Source: Candidatus Brocadia sinica JPN1 (GTDB taxonomy: Bacteria > Planctomycetota > Brocadiia > Brocadiales > Brocadiaceae). Taken from it: 64,000 nucleotides of DNA. The stretch lies in assembly GCF_000949635.1 (NCBI RefSeq), contig NZ_BAFN01000001.1, forward strand, positions 248,001 through 312,000, given 5' to 3'. A program made the translations under genes and the position numbers. The notes beneath the pieces are model-generated. The model saw nothing but the letters and a program-made list of their open reading frames with translations. It made no database searches and had not been told where the DNA came from. Positions 21,232 through 30,858 of this stretch are shown one piece after another. Every line of letters starts with the position of its first letter. The stretch's first letter is position 1.

Positions 21232-21345
21232 TTCGCTGGTTCAATCGTCCCCGATTGATAATCTCTGGCGAACTGAAGTTCACGCTACAACCGCAACTTT
21301 GAAATGTTATTGACATAGGTAGCTACTAAGAATTACAATGTAGCC

Positions 21346-21615
21346 ATGATTACCGTTGGCATTAAAGAATTAAAAAATAGATTGAGTTATTATCTTCGCG
21401 AGATAAAAAAGGGTGAAAAGATTGCAATTACCGAAAGGGAGAAGGTGATCGCTACCATTATTCCGGTAGAGAGGGTAGATGTGGACTCCAAACTTCTTTC
21501 ACTTGTGAAAGAGGGTTTTGCCGTATGGAAAGGTGGTAAACCTGTGGGAAGCAGACACCCTGTAAAAATCAAAGGAAAGACTGTCTCTGAGATAGTCATT
21601 GAAGACAGAAGATGA
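21346..21615 (+). CDS. Phd/YefM-type antitoxin
   Basis: An 89-residue antitoxin. The N-terminal ITVGIKELKNRLSYYLREIKKGEKIAITEREKVIATI is the typical DNA-binding half of Phd/YefM proteins. The C-terminal half (about 50-89) is the toxin-binding part. It overlaps the PIN toxin gene by 4 bases (ATGA), the standard arrangement for antitoxin-toxin pairs, and would repress its own promoter together with the toxin. Confidence 0.88.
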   Translation: MITVGIKELKNRLSYYLREIKKGEKIAITEREKVIATIIPVERVDVDSKLLSLVKEGFAVWKGGKPVGSRHPVKIKGKTVSEIVIEDRR

Positions 21616-22034
21616 TTGTCTACATTGATACGAGCGACCTGGTTAAATTATATGTGGAGGAGACTGGTTCTGAGAGGATAAAAGATATAATTCAGAATGC
21701 AACAGTTATTTCCACTTCAATAGTAGCTTATGCAGAAGCGAGGTCTGCCTTCGCAAGGAAACAAAAAGAAGATGGTTTTTCAATTACCATGCTACAAAAA
21801 ATTGTAGCAGATTTTAATAGAGACTGGGAAAGCTATTTTGTAATTGAGGTTACCGATGGATTAATACGGCTTGCAGGTGATATTGCCGAAAAGCATCTGC
21901 TCAGAGGATTTGATTCCATTCATTTAGCGTCAGCAGCTAATTTAAAAAACAAAATCAGGTCAGATGTGTGCTTTTCAAGTAATGACCTCAAACTGAATCG
22001 GGCCGCAAAGAAAGAGGGAATTATTGTTCTATAA
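21612..22034 (+). CDS. vapC: PIN-domain toxin (VapC type)
   Basis: A 140-residue PIN-domain ribonuclease toxin. Acidic catalytic residues are visible in the N-terminal IVYIDTSDLVKLYVEE (Asp about residue 6), in AYAEARSAF (Glu about 42), and in RGFDSIHLASA (Asp about 97). A fourth acidic position is present in CFSSNDLKLNRAA. Length and order match VapC proteins that cut tRNA or rRNA. It is inhibited by the antitoxin encoded just upstream. It lies back to back with the holB-like gene, which ends 8 bases away on the other strand. Confidence 0.9.
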   Translation: MIVYIDTSDLVKLYVEETGSERIKDIIQNATVISTSIVAYAEARSAFARKQKEDGFSITMLQKIVADFNRDWESYFVIEVTDGLIRLAGDIAEKHLLRGFDSIHLASAANLKNKIRSDVCFSSNDLKLNRAAKKEGIIVL

Positions 22035-22041
22035 GAATTAT

Positions 22042-23100
22042 TCACCTGAGAGAAAAATGTTCTTGTAAAGACGGTATTCTGCAATTAAATTGAAGGTGAA
22101 GTATCTTTGTTATCATATTCTCAAGCAACAAAGTAATATTGGCATTATGGTCAAGATGTCCAAGTGATGTCTTGATCACATTGATAATACGGAACAACAC
22201 ATCTTCAGATAATGAGTTGCTTTTCGATATTAATGCATCTTTCCAATCAATATAATGAATAGGTAACTTGCTCCCCCCTGTCTTACAAATAAGCAAGTCC
22301 CTGTAATACAAAAGAAATGAAAGTATCAGTTCTTTTACGTACGTTCGTTTTTCTTCTAATACTTCCAGATCCTGGATATGCCATTCTTCGAATAATTCCT
22401 TTGAAAAAGTTAAATTATCATTCATTTCTAACTTCAAAATCCGATCAACAAGCCAGTTCTTCTTTTCAAGGGCATGTGTACCGGAAAGTAATGTAGCCCT
22501 CTCAATACTGCCATTGGATACGACTGCTAATCGTTCTGCTTTTTTATTATCCAGTTGAAACCGATTTATGAGGATATCTTTTACCACGGTCGATGATAAC
22601 GGAGAAAACCGTACTATTTGACACCTCGACCGAATCGTTTCCCTGACTGATTCTAAAGAGGTAACAATTAATATAATAATAGCATAGGAAGGCGGTTCTT
22701 CCAGTGTCTTCAATAAACAGTTAGATGCCTCTTCGTTCATCTTGTCTGCTGATTGTATAATTACTATTTTATACTTTGATTCCAGCGGTTTGACGTTCAG
22801 GACATCCTGGAGATATTTTAATTGTTCTATTTTAATCACCCGACTGTTTTTCTCGGGGAGTATGAAAAACAGGTCAGAAAAATTGTCACTGGTGATTCTT
22901 TTGCAAGAATTGCAGGTATCACACGCATCTGTACCACGATGTTGGCAAAAAATCGTCTTTGCTAATTCTCTGGAAAATAATGTTTTACCGATACCTTCCT
23001 GACCGGCGAAAATATAAGCGTGTGCCAGACGGTCATTGAGAATAGCATTTTGAAACAACTTTATGGCACGATCTTGGCAAGAGATGGTTTTAAAAGACAT
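22042..23100 (-). CDS. holB: DNA polymerase III delta-prime subunit
   Basis: A 352-residue clamp-loader subunit. Walker A is GQEGIGKT (about residues 33-40). The clamp-loader zinc module carries CQHRG...CDTCNSCKRI (about 52-68), and the sensor-type block CLLKTLEEPPSYAIIILIV (about 127-145) and RSRCQIVRFSPLS follow. This is the usual layout of delta-prime, which helps load the beta clamp at replication forks. The C-terminal third is poorly conserved, as expected. It is transcribed alone on the minus strand. Confidence 0.92.
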   Translation of the reverse strand: MSFKTISCQDRAIKLFQNAILNDRLAHAYIFAGQEGIGKTLFSRELAKTIFCQHRGTDACDTCNSCKRITSDNFSDLFFILPEKNSRVIKIEQLKYLQDVLNVKPLESKYKIVIIQSADKMNEEASNCLLKTLEEPPSYAIIILIVTSLESVRETIRSRCQIVRFSPLSSTVVKDILINRFQLDNKKAERLAVVSNGSIERATLLSGTHALEKKNWLVDRILKLEMNDNLTFSKELFEEWHIQDLEVLEEKRTYVKELILSFLLYYRDLLICKTGGSKLPIHYIDWKDALISKSNSLSEDVLFRIINVIKTSLGHLDHNANITLLLENMITKILHLQFNCRIPSLQEHFSLR

Positions 23101-23292
23101 GTAAATGACCGTCTAAAATAGATGCGTAATAATATTGTATGTCCTGGGATCTTTTGGGAAAAAGTCTTTTACCCCCTTTCAACCACCTGTGGGAGGTAGA
23201 TGAAGGGGGGTAACTGGTTGTATTATGTTGTGCTACAGATAGGCACAACAGGGAATGATATTTCGCACTGGTACTGCCCGATATTTGAAAGA

Positions 23293-23619
23293 CTAATCTT
23301 CCTCCTCCTCCTCCTCCTCCTCCTCCTCCTCCTCTCCATCATCATCATCATCATCATCTTCTTCTTCTTCTTCTTCCTCTTCGGTCTCAAGGATTGCCAT
23401 AATGTCACCTATTTTCACTACGTCACCTTCCTGTGCAAGTATCTCTAACAATCTCCCAGATACCGGGGCTGTAACATTAAAAGTGGTTTTTTCGGTGATC
23501 ATTTCAACAAGGTCTTCACCCTCTTCAACCTCTTCATCTTCTTCAACATACCAAAAAGAGACTGTCGCTTCGTCTCCGTTATTTCCTTCCACTTCGGGTA
23601 ATTCTACTTCGACTCTCAT
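23293..23619 (-). CDS. Stand-alone lipoyl/biotinyl-domain protein with acidic repeat tail
   Basis: A 108-residue protein that is a single lipoyl-type domain (about residues 1-78) with no catalytic E2 domain attached. It has PEVEG near the start, the probable attachment Lys in MITEKTTFNVTAPVSG (about 40-55), and GDVVKIGDIMAILE. The last 30 residues are almost pure Glu/Asp, encoded by trinucleotide runs (GAG/GAA, then GAT) at 23301-23372. A good AAGGAG site lies before ATG 23619. Its partner enzyme is not in the window. The repeat tract may vary in length between strains. Confidence 0.85.
   Translation of the reverse strand: MRVEVELPEVEGNNGDEATVSFWYVEEDEEVEEGEDLVEMITEKTTFNVTAPVSGRLLEILAQEGDVVKIGDIMAILETEEEEEEEEDDDDDDDGEEEEEEEEEEEED
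23301..23372 (-). repeat. Trinucleotide microsatellite in coding sequence
   Basis: On the plus strand this reads as runs of CTC, then ATC, then TTC triplets, about 70 bases in total. On the minus strand it encodes the Glu/Asp tail of the lipoyl-domain protein. Slippage in units of three would change tail length without breaking the frame. Confidence 0.9.
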
Positions 23620-24486
23620 ATAGATTCTCCTTAATTATCAAAGCAATGGTTTTGCCGAAAAATATCCAGTCTTTCATTGAAAAAACTGTAGTAAAATCAA
23701 AGTAAAAGATTATACTTAGCGATATTTTTCTTGTCAAGCATCAAGGTAATAAATAGAAAATCAAAAACGGTTATTTAGGATGCATAATTTCTTAACCCTT
23801 TTCATAATACGGATATAAAATCGCTTGACTTGGTTTAAAAGATTGTTTAAAATTCGACATAAATGGCAAACTACTGACAAAAGTGTTCCAGAAGGGATAC
23901 GTTATGCTTCTAGAAACATCTTTAAAGTTTTGAGGTATGTATTGTCAGTATGAGGTATTTTTGGCATAGGCTTAAAGAGAGGTTCGGGAAGCGCTGATCT
24001 AAGGAATGTCCCTGATATTATAAATCTTTATATTAGAAATAGATGGAGAAATGAACAAAAACAGTATATCAATACTTATAAAGTAACTGTTGTTTTTGAT
24101 ATTACGGTTTTGTTTCTTAATGATTGTCATTTAACGATAATCATTCATGGATCTTAAAGAAAAAATATTTAACAAGCCCAATCTGATCTGTCCAAGAGGT
24201 ATTTTAAAGAGGCGGCGCTATTGCTACAATCGATGCGACATTTTACATAATCACAATTATGCCAATGTCGTATTTCAAAGTAAGACATGTAATTTTTGAG
24301 AAATATTTCTAAAAGATCCTATCCTTCATTTTCTATTCTGATTCTATTCAAACCGACGTTTCGCTCGGGTGGCATTCCTTCCAAAATTTTCATTTTTCCC
24401 GGCCTTCATTTCTTAGGATTTTATTGCATATAAGATCGTTTTTTATTTTTGGAGGATGAGCCCAATAAACTGGCTTATAACGTAAA
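23620..24486. other. 867-base gap with a nested palindrome
   Basis: No gene, tRNA or named riboswitch is recognised. A nested inverted repeat lies at 24236-24270: outer arms CGACATT/AATGTCG and inner arms CATAAT/ATTATG. It could be a regulator site or a small structured RNA. GGAGGATGAG just before 24487 serves ribonuclease Y. The gap is long for this otherwise compact region, so an unannotated small RNA is possible but not shown. Confidence 0.4.
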
Positions 24487-26043
24487 ATGCAACTATTTCA
24501 ACTACTGGCATACCTCCTTCTTCCTGTATGTCTTGCCCTCGGATACTTTATTTGTATACTTGTATACAAGAAGAAGCAAGCTGCCAGCGAAAAGAAGATA
24601 AAGCATCTTCTTGAAGAATCACAACAAGCGGCTGAAAAAATTAAGAAGGAAGCTGAACTGGCAGCAAAAGCGGAACTGTACCAACGCAGAGAGGCTTTTG
24701 AAAAAGAAACCCAGGAAACGAAGATGGAGTTAAGGTTACATGAAAAGAGGTTGAGCAAACGAGAAGATAACCTGGAACGCAAAATGGAATTATTAACAAA
24801 AAAAGAGCGGTATATTGACACGCTTTCCTCCAATTTTGCCTTAAAGGAAAAAAAAGTAGATGAAAAGAAATCAGAGCTTGAAAAGTTAATAGAAGAAGAA
24901 AACAAAGCCCTCCTGAAAATCTCCAATTTATCCAGAGAAGAGGCTGAAAAACTTTTATTAAATCGGTTAGAAAAAGAGCTTGACATTAAATGCTCCGAAC
25001 TGATTTCGAAAAAAATAGCGGAAGCAAAGGAAAATGCAGAACAAACTGCTGTGTCATTAATAAGCACTGCTATTCAACGATGCGCAGCGACTCATACGGC
25101 TGAAAATATCGTAAGTTCAATTGAACTCCCCAACAACGAAATGAAGGGGCGCATTATCGGACGCGAAGGAAGGAACATCCGCGCCTTTGAGAAGGCAACC
25201 GGAATTGACGTTATTGTGGATGATACCCCCGGAGTAATCGTCCTTTCCGGATTCGATAGCGTTCGTCGTGAAATAGCACGGCAATCGATGGAAAAATTGA
25301 TTCTTGATGGAAGGATTCATCCGGCGCACATCGAAGAAATTGTGAAAGAAACAGAAAAGGAAATAGAACAGGTTATTCAGGAAACCGGGAAGCAAACGTG
25401 TTTTGAACTTGGGATTCATAATATCCACCCGGAATTGATAAAGCTTGTTGGAAGACTTAAATATAGAACGAGTTATGGTCAAAATCAACTGCAACATTCT
25501 ATCGAAGTCGCAAACCTCATGGGTATTATTGCAGGCGAATTAAAACTGGATGTCCCACTGGCGAAAAGATGCGGCCTTTTGCATGACATTGGCAAGGCTA
25601 TCGGTCCGGAAATGGAGGGCACTCATGCCGTTGCAGGCGCAGACCTTGCAAAACGCTATGATGAAAGACCTGAAGTGGTAAATGCAATTGCCGGTCATCA
25701 TGAGGAAGCGCCGGTGGAATCTATTTATACCGTGTTGGCGAGCGCTACCGATGCAATTTCTGCCGGCAGACCAGGTGCAAGGAGAGAAACGTTAGAAAAG
25801 TATATTAAACGATTGGAGAAACTGGAAAGTATTGCAACTTCTTTCAGCGGTGTGGAAAGCGCCTATGCTATTCAGGCGGGAAGGGAAGTGCGTGTGATGG
25901 TATGTCCGGATAAGACCAATGATAAGGCTGCTGCCAAGATGTGTTATGATATTGCCAGGGAGATTGAAGGACAGTTGGAATACCCGGGGGAGGTTGTTGT
26001 TACTGTAATTCGGGAAACACGTTTTGTTGAACGTGCGAAGTAG
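24487..26043 (+). CDS. rny: Ribonuclease Y
   Basis: A 518-residue membrane-anchored endoribonuclease that initiates mRNA decay. It has one N-terminal membrane helix (about residues 5-26), a long charged coiled coil (about 30-190), a KH RNA-binding domain with GRIIGREGRNIRAFEKATG (about 220-238), and an HD domain with HSIEVANLMG (about 336-345) and the catalytic LLHDIGKAIG (about 364-373). Length is standard. It is followed directly by mnmG, whose upstream-extended frame would overlap it. Confidence 0.97.
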   Translation: MQLFQLLAYLLLPVCLALGYFICILVYKKKQAASEKKIKHLLEESQQAAEKIKKEAELAAKAELYQRREAFEKETQETKMELRLHEKRLSKREDNLERKMELLTKKERYIDTLSSNFALKEKKVDEKKSELEKLIEEENKALLKISNLSREEAEKLLLNRLEKELDIKCSELISKKIAEAKENAEQTAVSLISTAIQRCAATHTAENIVSSIELPNNEMKGRIIGREGRNIRAFEKATGIDVIVDDTPGVIVLSGFDSVRREIARQSMEKLILDGRIHPAHIEEIVKETEKEIEQVIQETGKQTCFELGIHNIHPELIKLVGRLKYRTSYGQNQLQHSIEVANLMGIIAGELKLDVPLAKRCGLLHDIGKAIGPEMEGTHAVAGADLAKRYDERPEVVNAIAGHHEEAPVESIYTVLASATDAISAGRPGARRETLEKYIKRLEKLESIATSFSGVESAYAIQAGREVRVMVCPDKTNDKAAAKMCYDIAREIEGQLEYPGEVVVTVIRETRFVERAK

Positions 26044-26050
26044 CATATAT

Positions 26051-27877
26051 ATGCATACAGAATTTGATGTAATCGTGGTCGGCGCCGGGCATGCAGGTTG
26101 CGAAGCGGCTCTTGCGTCTGCACGTATGGGTATGAGTACGGCATTGCTCACGATAAATCTGGACACGATTGCTCAAATGTCATGCAACCCTGCCATCGGC
26201 GGCCTCGCAAAAGGTCAATTGGTTCGGGAGATCGATGCCCTCGGTGGTGAAATGGCAAAGGTAACTGACGAAACGGGTATCCAATTCCGCATGCTCAATA
26301 CCAAAAAGGGCCCCGCCGTCCATTCCCCCCGTGCCCAGGCCGATAAAAAAGCCTACCAGGTATCTATGAAAAAGAGGGTGGAAAGCCAAAACAATCTTTT
26401 TTTGAGGCAAGAGATTGTCGACGATCTCATCATCGATAATAACAAGGTCGCCGGGATTATCGGTCAAAGTGGCTTAAAATATAAAGCAAGGGCTATCATC
26501 CTTACGACGGGGACGTTCTTAAAAGGTCTCATCCATATCGGAGAGTTTATAACCTCTGGTGGCCGGATTGGAGAACTATCATCAGAAAAGTTGTCAGATT
26601 CCTTACGAAGAATCGGGTTTGAGGTTGGACGTCTCAAGACAGGTACTCCTCCGCGTCTTAACGGACGCACTATTAACTATAAGATACTCACACCACAGTA
26701 TGGAGATGATTATCCCCAGCCTTTTTCATTTTCAACAGAGAAAATCGTTTGTACGCAAGTTCCATGTTATATTACGTATACGAACCCTGATACACACAAA
26801 ATCATCACGGCTAACTTGTCCCGCGCGCCACTCTATACGGGACAGATTAAGTCTGTGGGACCCAGGTACTGCCCGTCTTTGGAAGACAAGATCGTACGTT
26901 TTTCAGGAAAAGATCAGCACCAGGTATTTCTGGAGCCTGAAGGATTAGATACCCTCGAGGTTTATTGCAATGGGATCTCAACCAGTATGCCCCATGACGT
27001 TCAGGAGGCAATCGTTCATTCTATTGCCGGCCTGGAATCCGCCGAAATAGTGCGATACGGTTATGCCATCGAGTATGATTTTGTGCCACCGACCCAACTC
27101 CGGCCATCCCTGGAAACAAAACTGACAGAAAATCTTTTTCATGCGGGTCAAATTAATGGGACCTCCGGCTATGAAGAAGCTGCTGCCCAGGGAATCATGG
27201 CGGGCATCAATGCGGCATTGAAGATACAGGGAAAAGAGCCTTTTATCCTGGACCGCTCTGAGGCATATATCGGTGTGCTGATCGATGATCTTGTTACAAA
27301 AGGGACACAAGAACCCTATCGGATGTTTACCTCCCGTGCGGAATACCGGCTTCTCTTACGGCATGACAATGCCGACAGGAGATTAATGAAATATGGTTAC
27401 CGTTACGGACTCATTGCAGAACAGCAGTGGCATAAATTGCAGGAAAAAGAGAGATCTATTACCGAAATCTTGACCTATCTGGATAAAAAAATGGCGGGGC
27501 AGGACACCCTTACAAAAATATTGAGCCGTCCGGACACTACCTTTGATGACGTGCTTAATCTGGACACTGATCTGAGTCAAAGGCGCATATCAAAAGAAGT
27601 AAAGGAACAAGTAGAAATTGAGGTAAAGTATAAAGGGTACATAGAGCGTCAGCAAATCCAGATAGAGAAGTTCAAAAAGATGGAAGATTATAAAATCCCT
27701 CCATGGCTCGACTACCAGAATATTTCTGAACTCAGGAAAGAAGCCCGCCAAAAGCTCTTCCAGATACGCCCGGTTTCCCTGGCGCAGGCATCACGCATTT
27801 CTGGAGTCTCTCCTGCCGACATTTCCATTCTTATGATCTATCTTGCAGGGAAACTGAAAAAGCATCGTGAATCGTGA
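26051..27877 (+). CDS. mnmG: tRNA uridine-5-carboxymethylaminomethyl modification enzyme MnmG (GidA)
   Basis: A 608-residue FAD enzyme that, with MnmE, modifies wobble uridine of certain tRNAs. The dinucleotide-binding motif VVGAGHAGCEAALASARMG (about residues 10-28) is present, as are SCNPAIGGLAKGQLVREIDALGG (about 46-68), the PRLNGRTI block and the C-terminal helical domain ending SRISGVSPADISILMIYL. I prefer ATG 26051; the longer frame starts with TTG 26024 inside rny. It is probably co-transcribed with rny. Confidence 0.97.
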   Translation: MHTEFDVIVVGAGHAGCEAALASARMGMSTALLTINLDTIAQMSCNPAIGGLAKGQLVREIDALGGEMAKVTDETGIQFRMLNTKKGPAVHSPRAQADKKAYQVSMKKRVESQNNLFLRQEIVDDLIIDNNKVAGIIGQSGLKYKARAIILTTGTFLKGLIHIGEFITSGGRIGELSSEKLSDSLRRIGFEVGRLKTGTPPRLNGRTINYKILTPQYGDDYPQPFSFSTEKIVCTQVPCYITYTNPDTHKIITANLSRAPLYTGQIKSVGPRYCPSLEDKIVRFSGKDQHQVFLEPEGLDTLEVYCNGISTSMPHDVQEAIVHSIAGLESAEIVRYGYAIEYDFVPPTQLRPSLETKLTENLFHAGQINGTSGYEEAAAQGIMAGINAALKIQGKEPFILDRSEAYIGVLIDDLVTKGTQEPYRMFTSRAEYRLLLRHDNADRRLMKYGYRYGLIAEQQWHKLQEKERSITEILTYLDKKMAGQDTLTKILSRPDTTFDDVLNLDTDLSQRRISKEVKEQVEIEVKYKGYIERQQIQIEKFKKMEDYKIPPWLDYQNISELRKEARQKLFQIRPVSLAQASRISGVSPADISILMIYLAGKLKKHRES

Positions 27878-28070
27878 CCCTATTTTGATTTAGTGTTTTT
27901 CACAGTAACGGACACGAATCGCAATTCTCACATCCTTCCTACATCAGGTCGTACTCAGGTGCCAGTTGTCAGTGTCCAGATTTCAACAAATCAACTATTA
28001 ACTCCTCAAGGACGAAAAACCGTTGTTTTGTTGACGAAGGAATTTATTGATAAATTTCCATGATGGAAGG

Positions 28071-30725
28071 TCAAATATTCAGCGCCATAGCTGACAATTC
28101 TCTTTTTAAACATTCCACCCTTTCTTTAGCCTGTTCTATTCGGACCGAAACCAGCCCGCGGATGTAACCAAATAATTTTTCCGATTGCTGCTCATCGATA
28201 ATACGTATATAGGCATCTATCGCTTTTTTGCAATACTCCCCCTTCTCATTCTCATAGAGCAAAGATAATTCTTCGTAAAGATTGCCAATACGATATTGAG
28301 CATTAACCGGTGTTAACCCCTGAAACTTCTCTATGATCTCACGGAATTTTTCGAGCGCTTTTTCATAATATATCTTTACACCCTCGTCATCACCGACGTC
28401 AAAAAGCGCCAAACCAACGTAATGATATGCTTCTGCCATTGCATACGAATGTTCTTGTGCCTCTTTCCTATATCCATCCTTAAGTTCCTCCAGCATATTT
28501 TTATACCTTTTTTCCATTACCTCAACAAGGCTGATACTCAGCGGGATATCGGCATCTTCCAGTTCGTTTTGACTTTCTACTGTTGTCTGTGGGAGCAGTA
28601 ATTTCGACAGGCACTCCAGACCCAATCCTTTTACACGATAGAGTTCACAGACAGAATGAAATTTCTTATGTGCACTTTTATACCCGAGAATACAATCTAT
28701 TTCGTCTTCAGTCACACCGAATTCTCTCTTCAGGCAGAAAGAAAGAACATCGTCGCTTGCAGTGTTCAACGTATTGTATAATCTTAATAATTTGATAAGA
28801 ATGGCTAATTTGTAGGAAGGCCTTTTTCCATGTAATACAGTCCTCCTGAAAAAGATAAGCCATGGTTCTCTGCACGAAGACTTTAAATACCCCTCATTAC
28901 TATAGAAAACTTCCAATGCAACTCCAAGTTTGTATTTTTCCAGATCTCTCGATTCTTTGTAATTGAGTTCCTTATATATTTCGTCAATCAGATGAAAATA
29001 CTCTTCCAGCATATCCCTCATCTGAATAGAATTCACCTTGCGGTAGAGACTCAATTGGGGGCTGTATTGTAATGCCTCTCTATAACAAGCAAGAGCCGCC
29101 TCATAGTGTCGGTCATGATAATGCTTGTCACCGAGGTATTCGAAAAATCTTTTAATCATGAGCTTGGATTTCAACCAGATATCGTCTTTCCGCCCTAAAT
29201 GACATACCTTTTTAAAATGTTCTATTAAAGTTCCTGGTGTTTGGACACGCTCGTTGACAAGGACATCCAATCCCTCAATATATTCGTACAAAGCATCACA
29301 CTTCTGCAGGAAATCCTTATTGGCATTTTTCAGCGTCTTTGCTTTCCGTATACATCCTTTGGCCCTTTGGAACATGCCAAACTCTGCATACGCCTCCCCC
29401 GATTGAATGAGCAAATCTCCATCTGCTCTGGCATGAGATTCTGCCCGCTCTTTCTGTCGTCTTACGCATTCACTAATCGTTGTTGTATACATGACAGGGA
29501 CAATTTCCAGATTATTACCAGCAATACGAACTACATGTACGGTTACTTCTCCCGTTTCAGGTTCTAATTCTACTCCGGGAACCTCTTTTCCATCCGGAAA
29601 CCTTATCCATGGGGTTTTTTTGATGACACTGGCCGTAAAAACCATATCCATGCCCCTGGCCAAATCCCTTGAAGTCCAGACGGTATCCCAAGACCTCTCT
29701 CCTTCTTTTTCTGTACCGGGTCTTACAATTTTAAAATTCCGTAAAATATCTATTTCGTTCTTTTTGAAGAGGTTCCAATTACTTAATTTCCCCAATAACT
29801 TTTCATCCTGTGCTATATCAGCAGGTAATATTTTTAAGCTCATTTCGCCGCCTAATTTTTCAACAATAATTGCGCTTAATATCGCTTCGGGAACTCCACC
29901 TGCACCAGTGATCAGATCAACGTCGTTTCTGGTAACTGCAAGGGTAGGAGTAAGATCATCGTCCGTAACAAGAATTAATTTGGCGCCAAGCTCTCTGACT
30001 GTTTTAATGAGTTTTTCATGCCTTGGCCTGTCCAGAACAACAATTTTCATCTCCTTGATTTCATCATAAATTCTTTGTGGAGAGATATCCTTGCCGCTGG
30101 CTTTTAATGAACGTTCTGCCATAAGCCTGAGATTCTTTGTAATGCCATGGATCACACTAACACCAGCGCCTTTATACTTATTTCCAACAATCGTCTTGAC
30201 CCCATACATATCGGGAGAATTAAATAACCCCCCCCTTTCACTGTATCCGACGGCAAAAATTGCCCCTCCCCCACACTTCTGATTAACGATACACCGGTCG
30301 TTTTCAAATGCGCTTGGCACAATATCTGCTTCGCCTGCATTTCCTGTTGGAGTGCCGAATTTTTCCCCTATATAGAGCATGGGCATATATTTCCGTTCGC
30401 CTTCTGCATTTACCACGTAGGCAGTCCACCAGTTGAAACTGTTATAAATATGCCTGAGCCGCCAGACAACCATATCCCGTACACGAAAGATATTAAAACC
30501 TTCGCTATTGGTACTGAAATACCGCAAAGACCGCGCAGCAACAACCCCAACAGGATGTCGTAATTCATTTCTGTTTGCCAATTGCAGACCTTCTCCCGAA
30601 ACCTTCAAGTTGTATTCTTCTGGAATATATGCCTCGACGATACAGGGATCATCCATCTTTTTGGGATCGAAACTCGCATCTTTTACAAACGTAGTAGTAT
30701 CTTTAATTCTTCTATATTCGCTCAT
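28071..30725 (-). CDS. GlpX-type class II fructose-1,6-bisphosphatase domain fused to a helical-repeat tail
   Basis: An 884-residue two-part protein. The first 400 residues match class II fructose bisphosphatases: VLDRPRHEKLIKTVRELGAK (about residues 232-251), LITGAGGVPEAILSAI (about 272-287), KLGGEMS and a metal-site-like GEADIV region. From about residue 440 the protein is helical with TPR-like repeats (for example YHDRHYEAALACYREALQYSP, about 556-576, and AYHYVGLALFDVGDDEG). The family is normally about 320-340 residues without such a tail. ATG 30725 is chosen; an upstream GTG at 30776 has its only purine tract too close. No partner gene is adjacent, so the role of the tail is unknown. Confidence 0.75.
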   Translation of the reverse strand: MSEYRRIKDTTTFVKDASFDPKKMDDPCIVEAYIPEEYNLKVSGEGLQLANRNELRHPVGVVAARSLRYFSTNSEGFNIFRVRDMVVWRLRHIYNSFNWWTAYVVNAEGERKYMPMLYIGEKFGTPTGNAGEADIVPSAFENDRCIVNQKCGGGAIFAVGYSERGGLFNSPDMYGVKTIVGNKYKGAGVSVIHGITKNLRLMAERSLKASGKDISPQRIYDEIKEMKIVVLDRPRHEKLIKTVRELGAKLILVTDDDLTPTLAVTRNDVDLITGAGGVPEAILSAIIVEKLGGEMSLKILPADIAQDEKLLGKLSNWNLFKKNEIDILRNFKIVRPGTEKEGERSWDTVWTSRDLARGMDMVFTASVIKKTPWIRFPDGKEVPGVELEPETGEVTVHVVRIAGNNLEIVPVMYTTTISECVRRQKERAESHARADGDLLIQSGEAYAEFGMFQRAKGCIRKAKTLKNANKDFLQKCDALYEYIEGLDVLVNERVQTPGTLIEHFKKVCHLGRKDDIWLKSKLMIKRFFEYLGDKHYHDRHYEAALACYREALQYSPQLSLYRKVNSIQMRDMLEEYFHLIDEIYKELNYKESRDLEKYKLGVALEVFYSNEGYLKSSCREPWLIFFRRTVLHGKRPSYKLAILIKLLRLYNTLNTASDDVLSFCLKREFGVTEDEIDCILGYKSAHKKFHSVCELYRVKGLGLECLSKLLLPQTTVESQNELEDADIPLSISLVEVMEKRYKNMLEELKDGYRKEAQEHSYAMAEAYHYVGLALFDVGDDEGVKIYYEKALEKFREIIEKFQGLTPVNAQYRIGNLYEELSLLYENEKGEYCKKAIDAYIRIIDEQQSEKLFGYIRGLVSVRIEQAKERVECLKRELSAMALNI

Positions 30726-30858
30726 TTTATGATCGCAGTTGATCGTTCTATTTCTCTTGAAAAGGGAAAAATACACAACCTCAGATTTTCACTCTATATC
30801 AGGAGATTACGGGGTGGTTTTTCTCTGAAAAACTTCATTTGTTGAAATACTTACAGAA

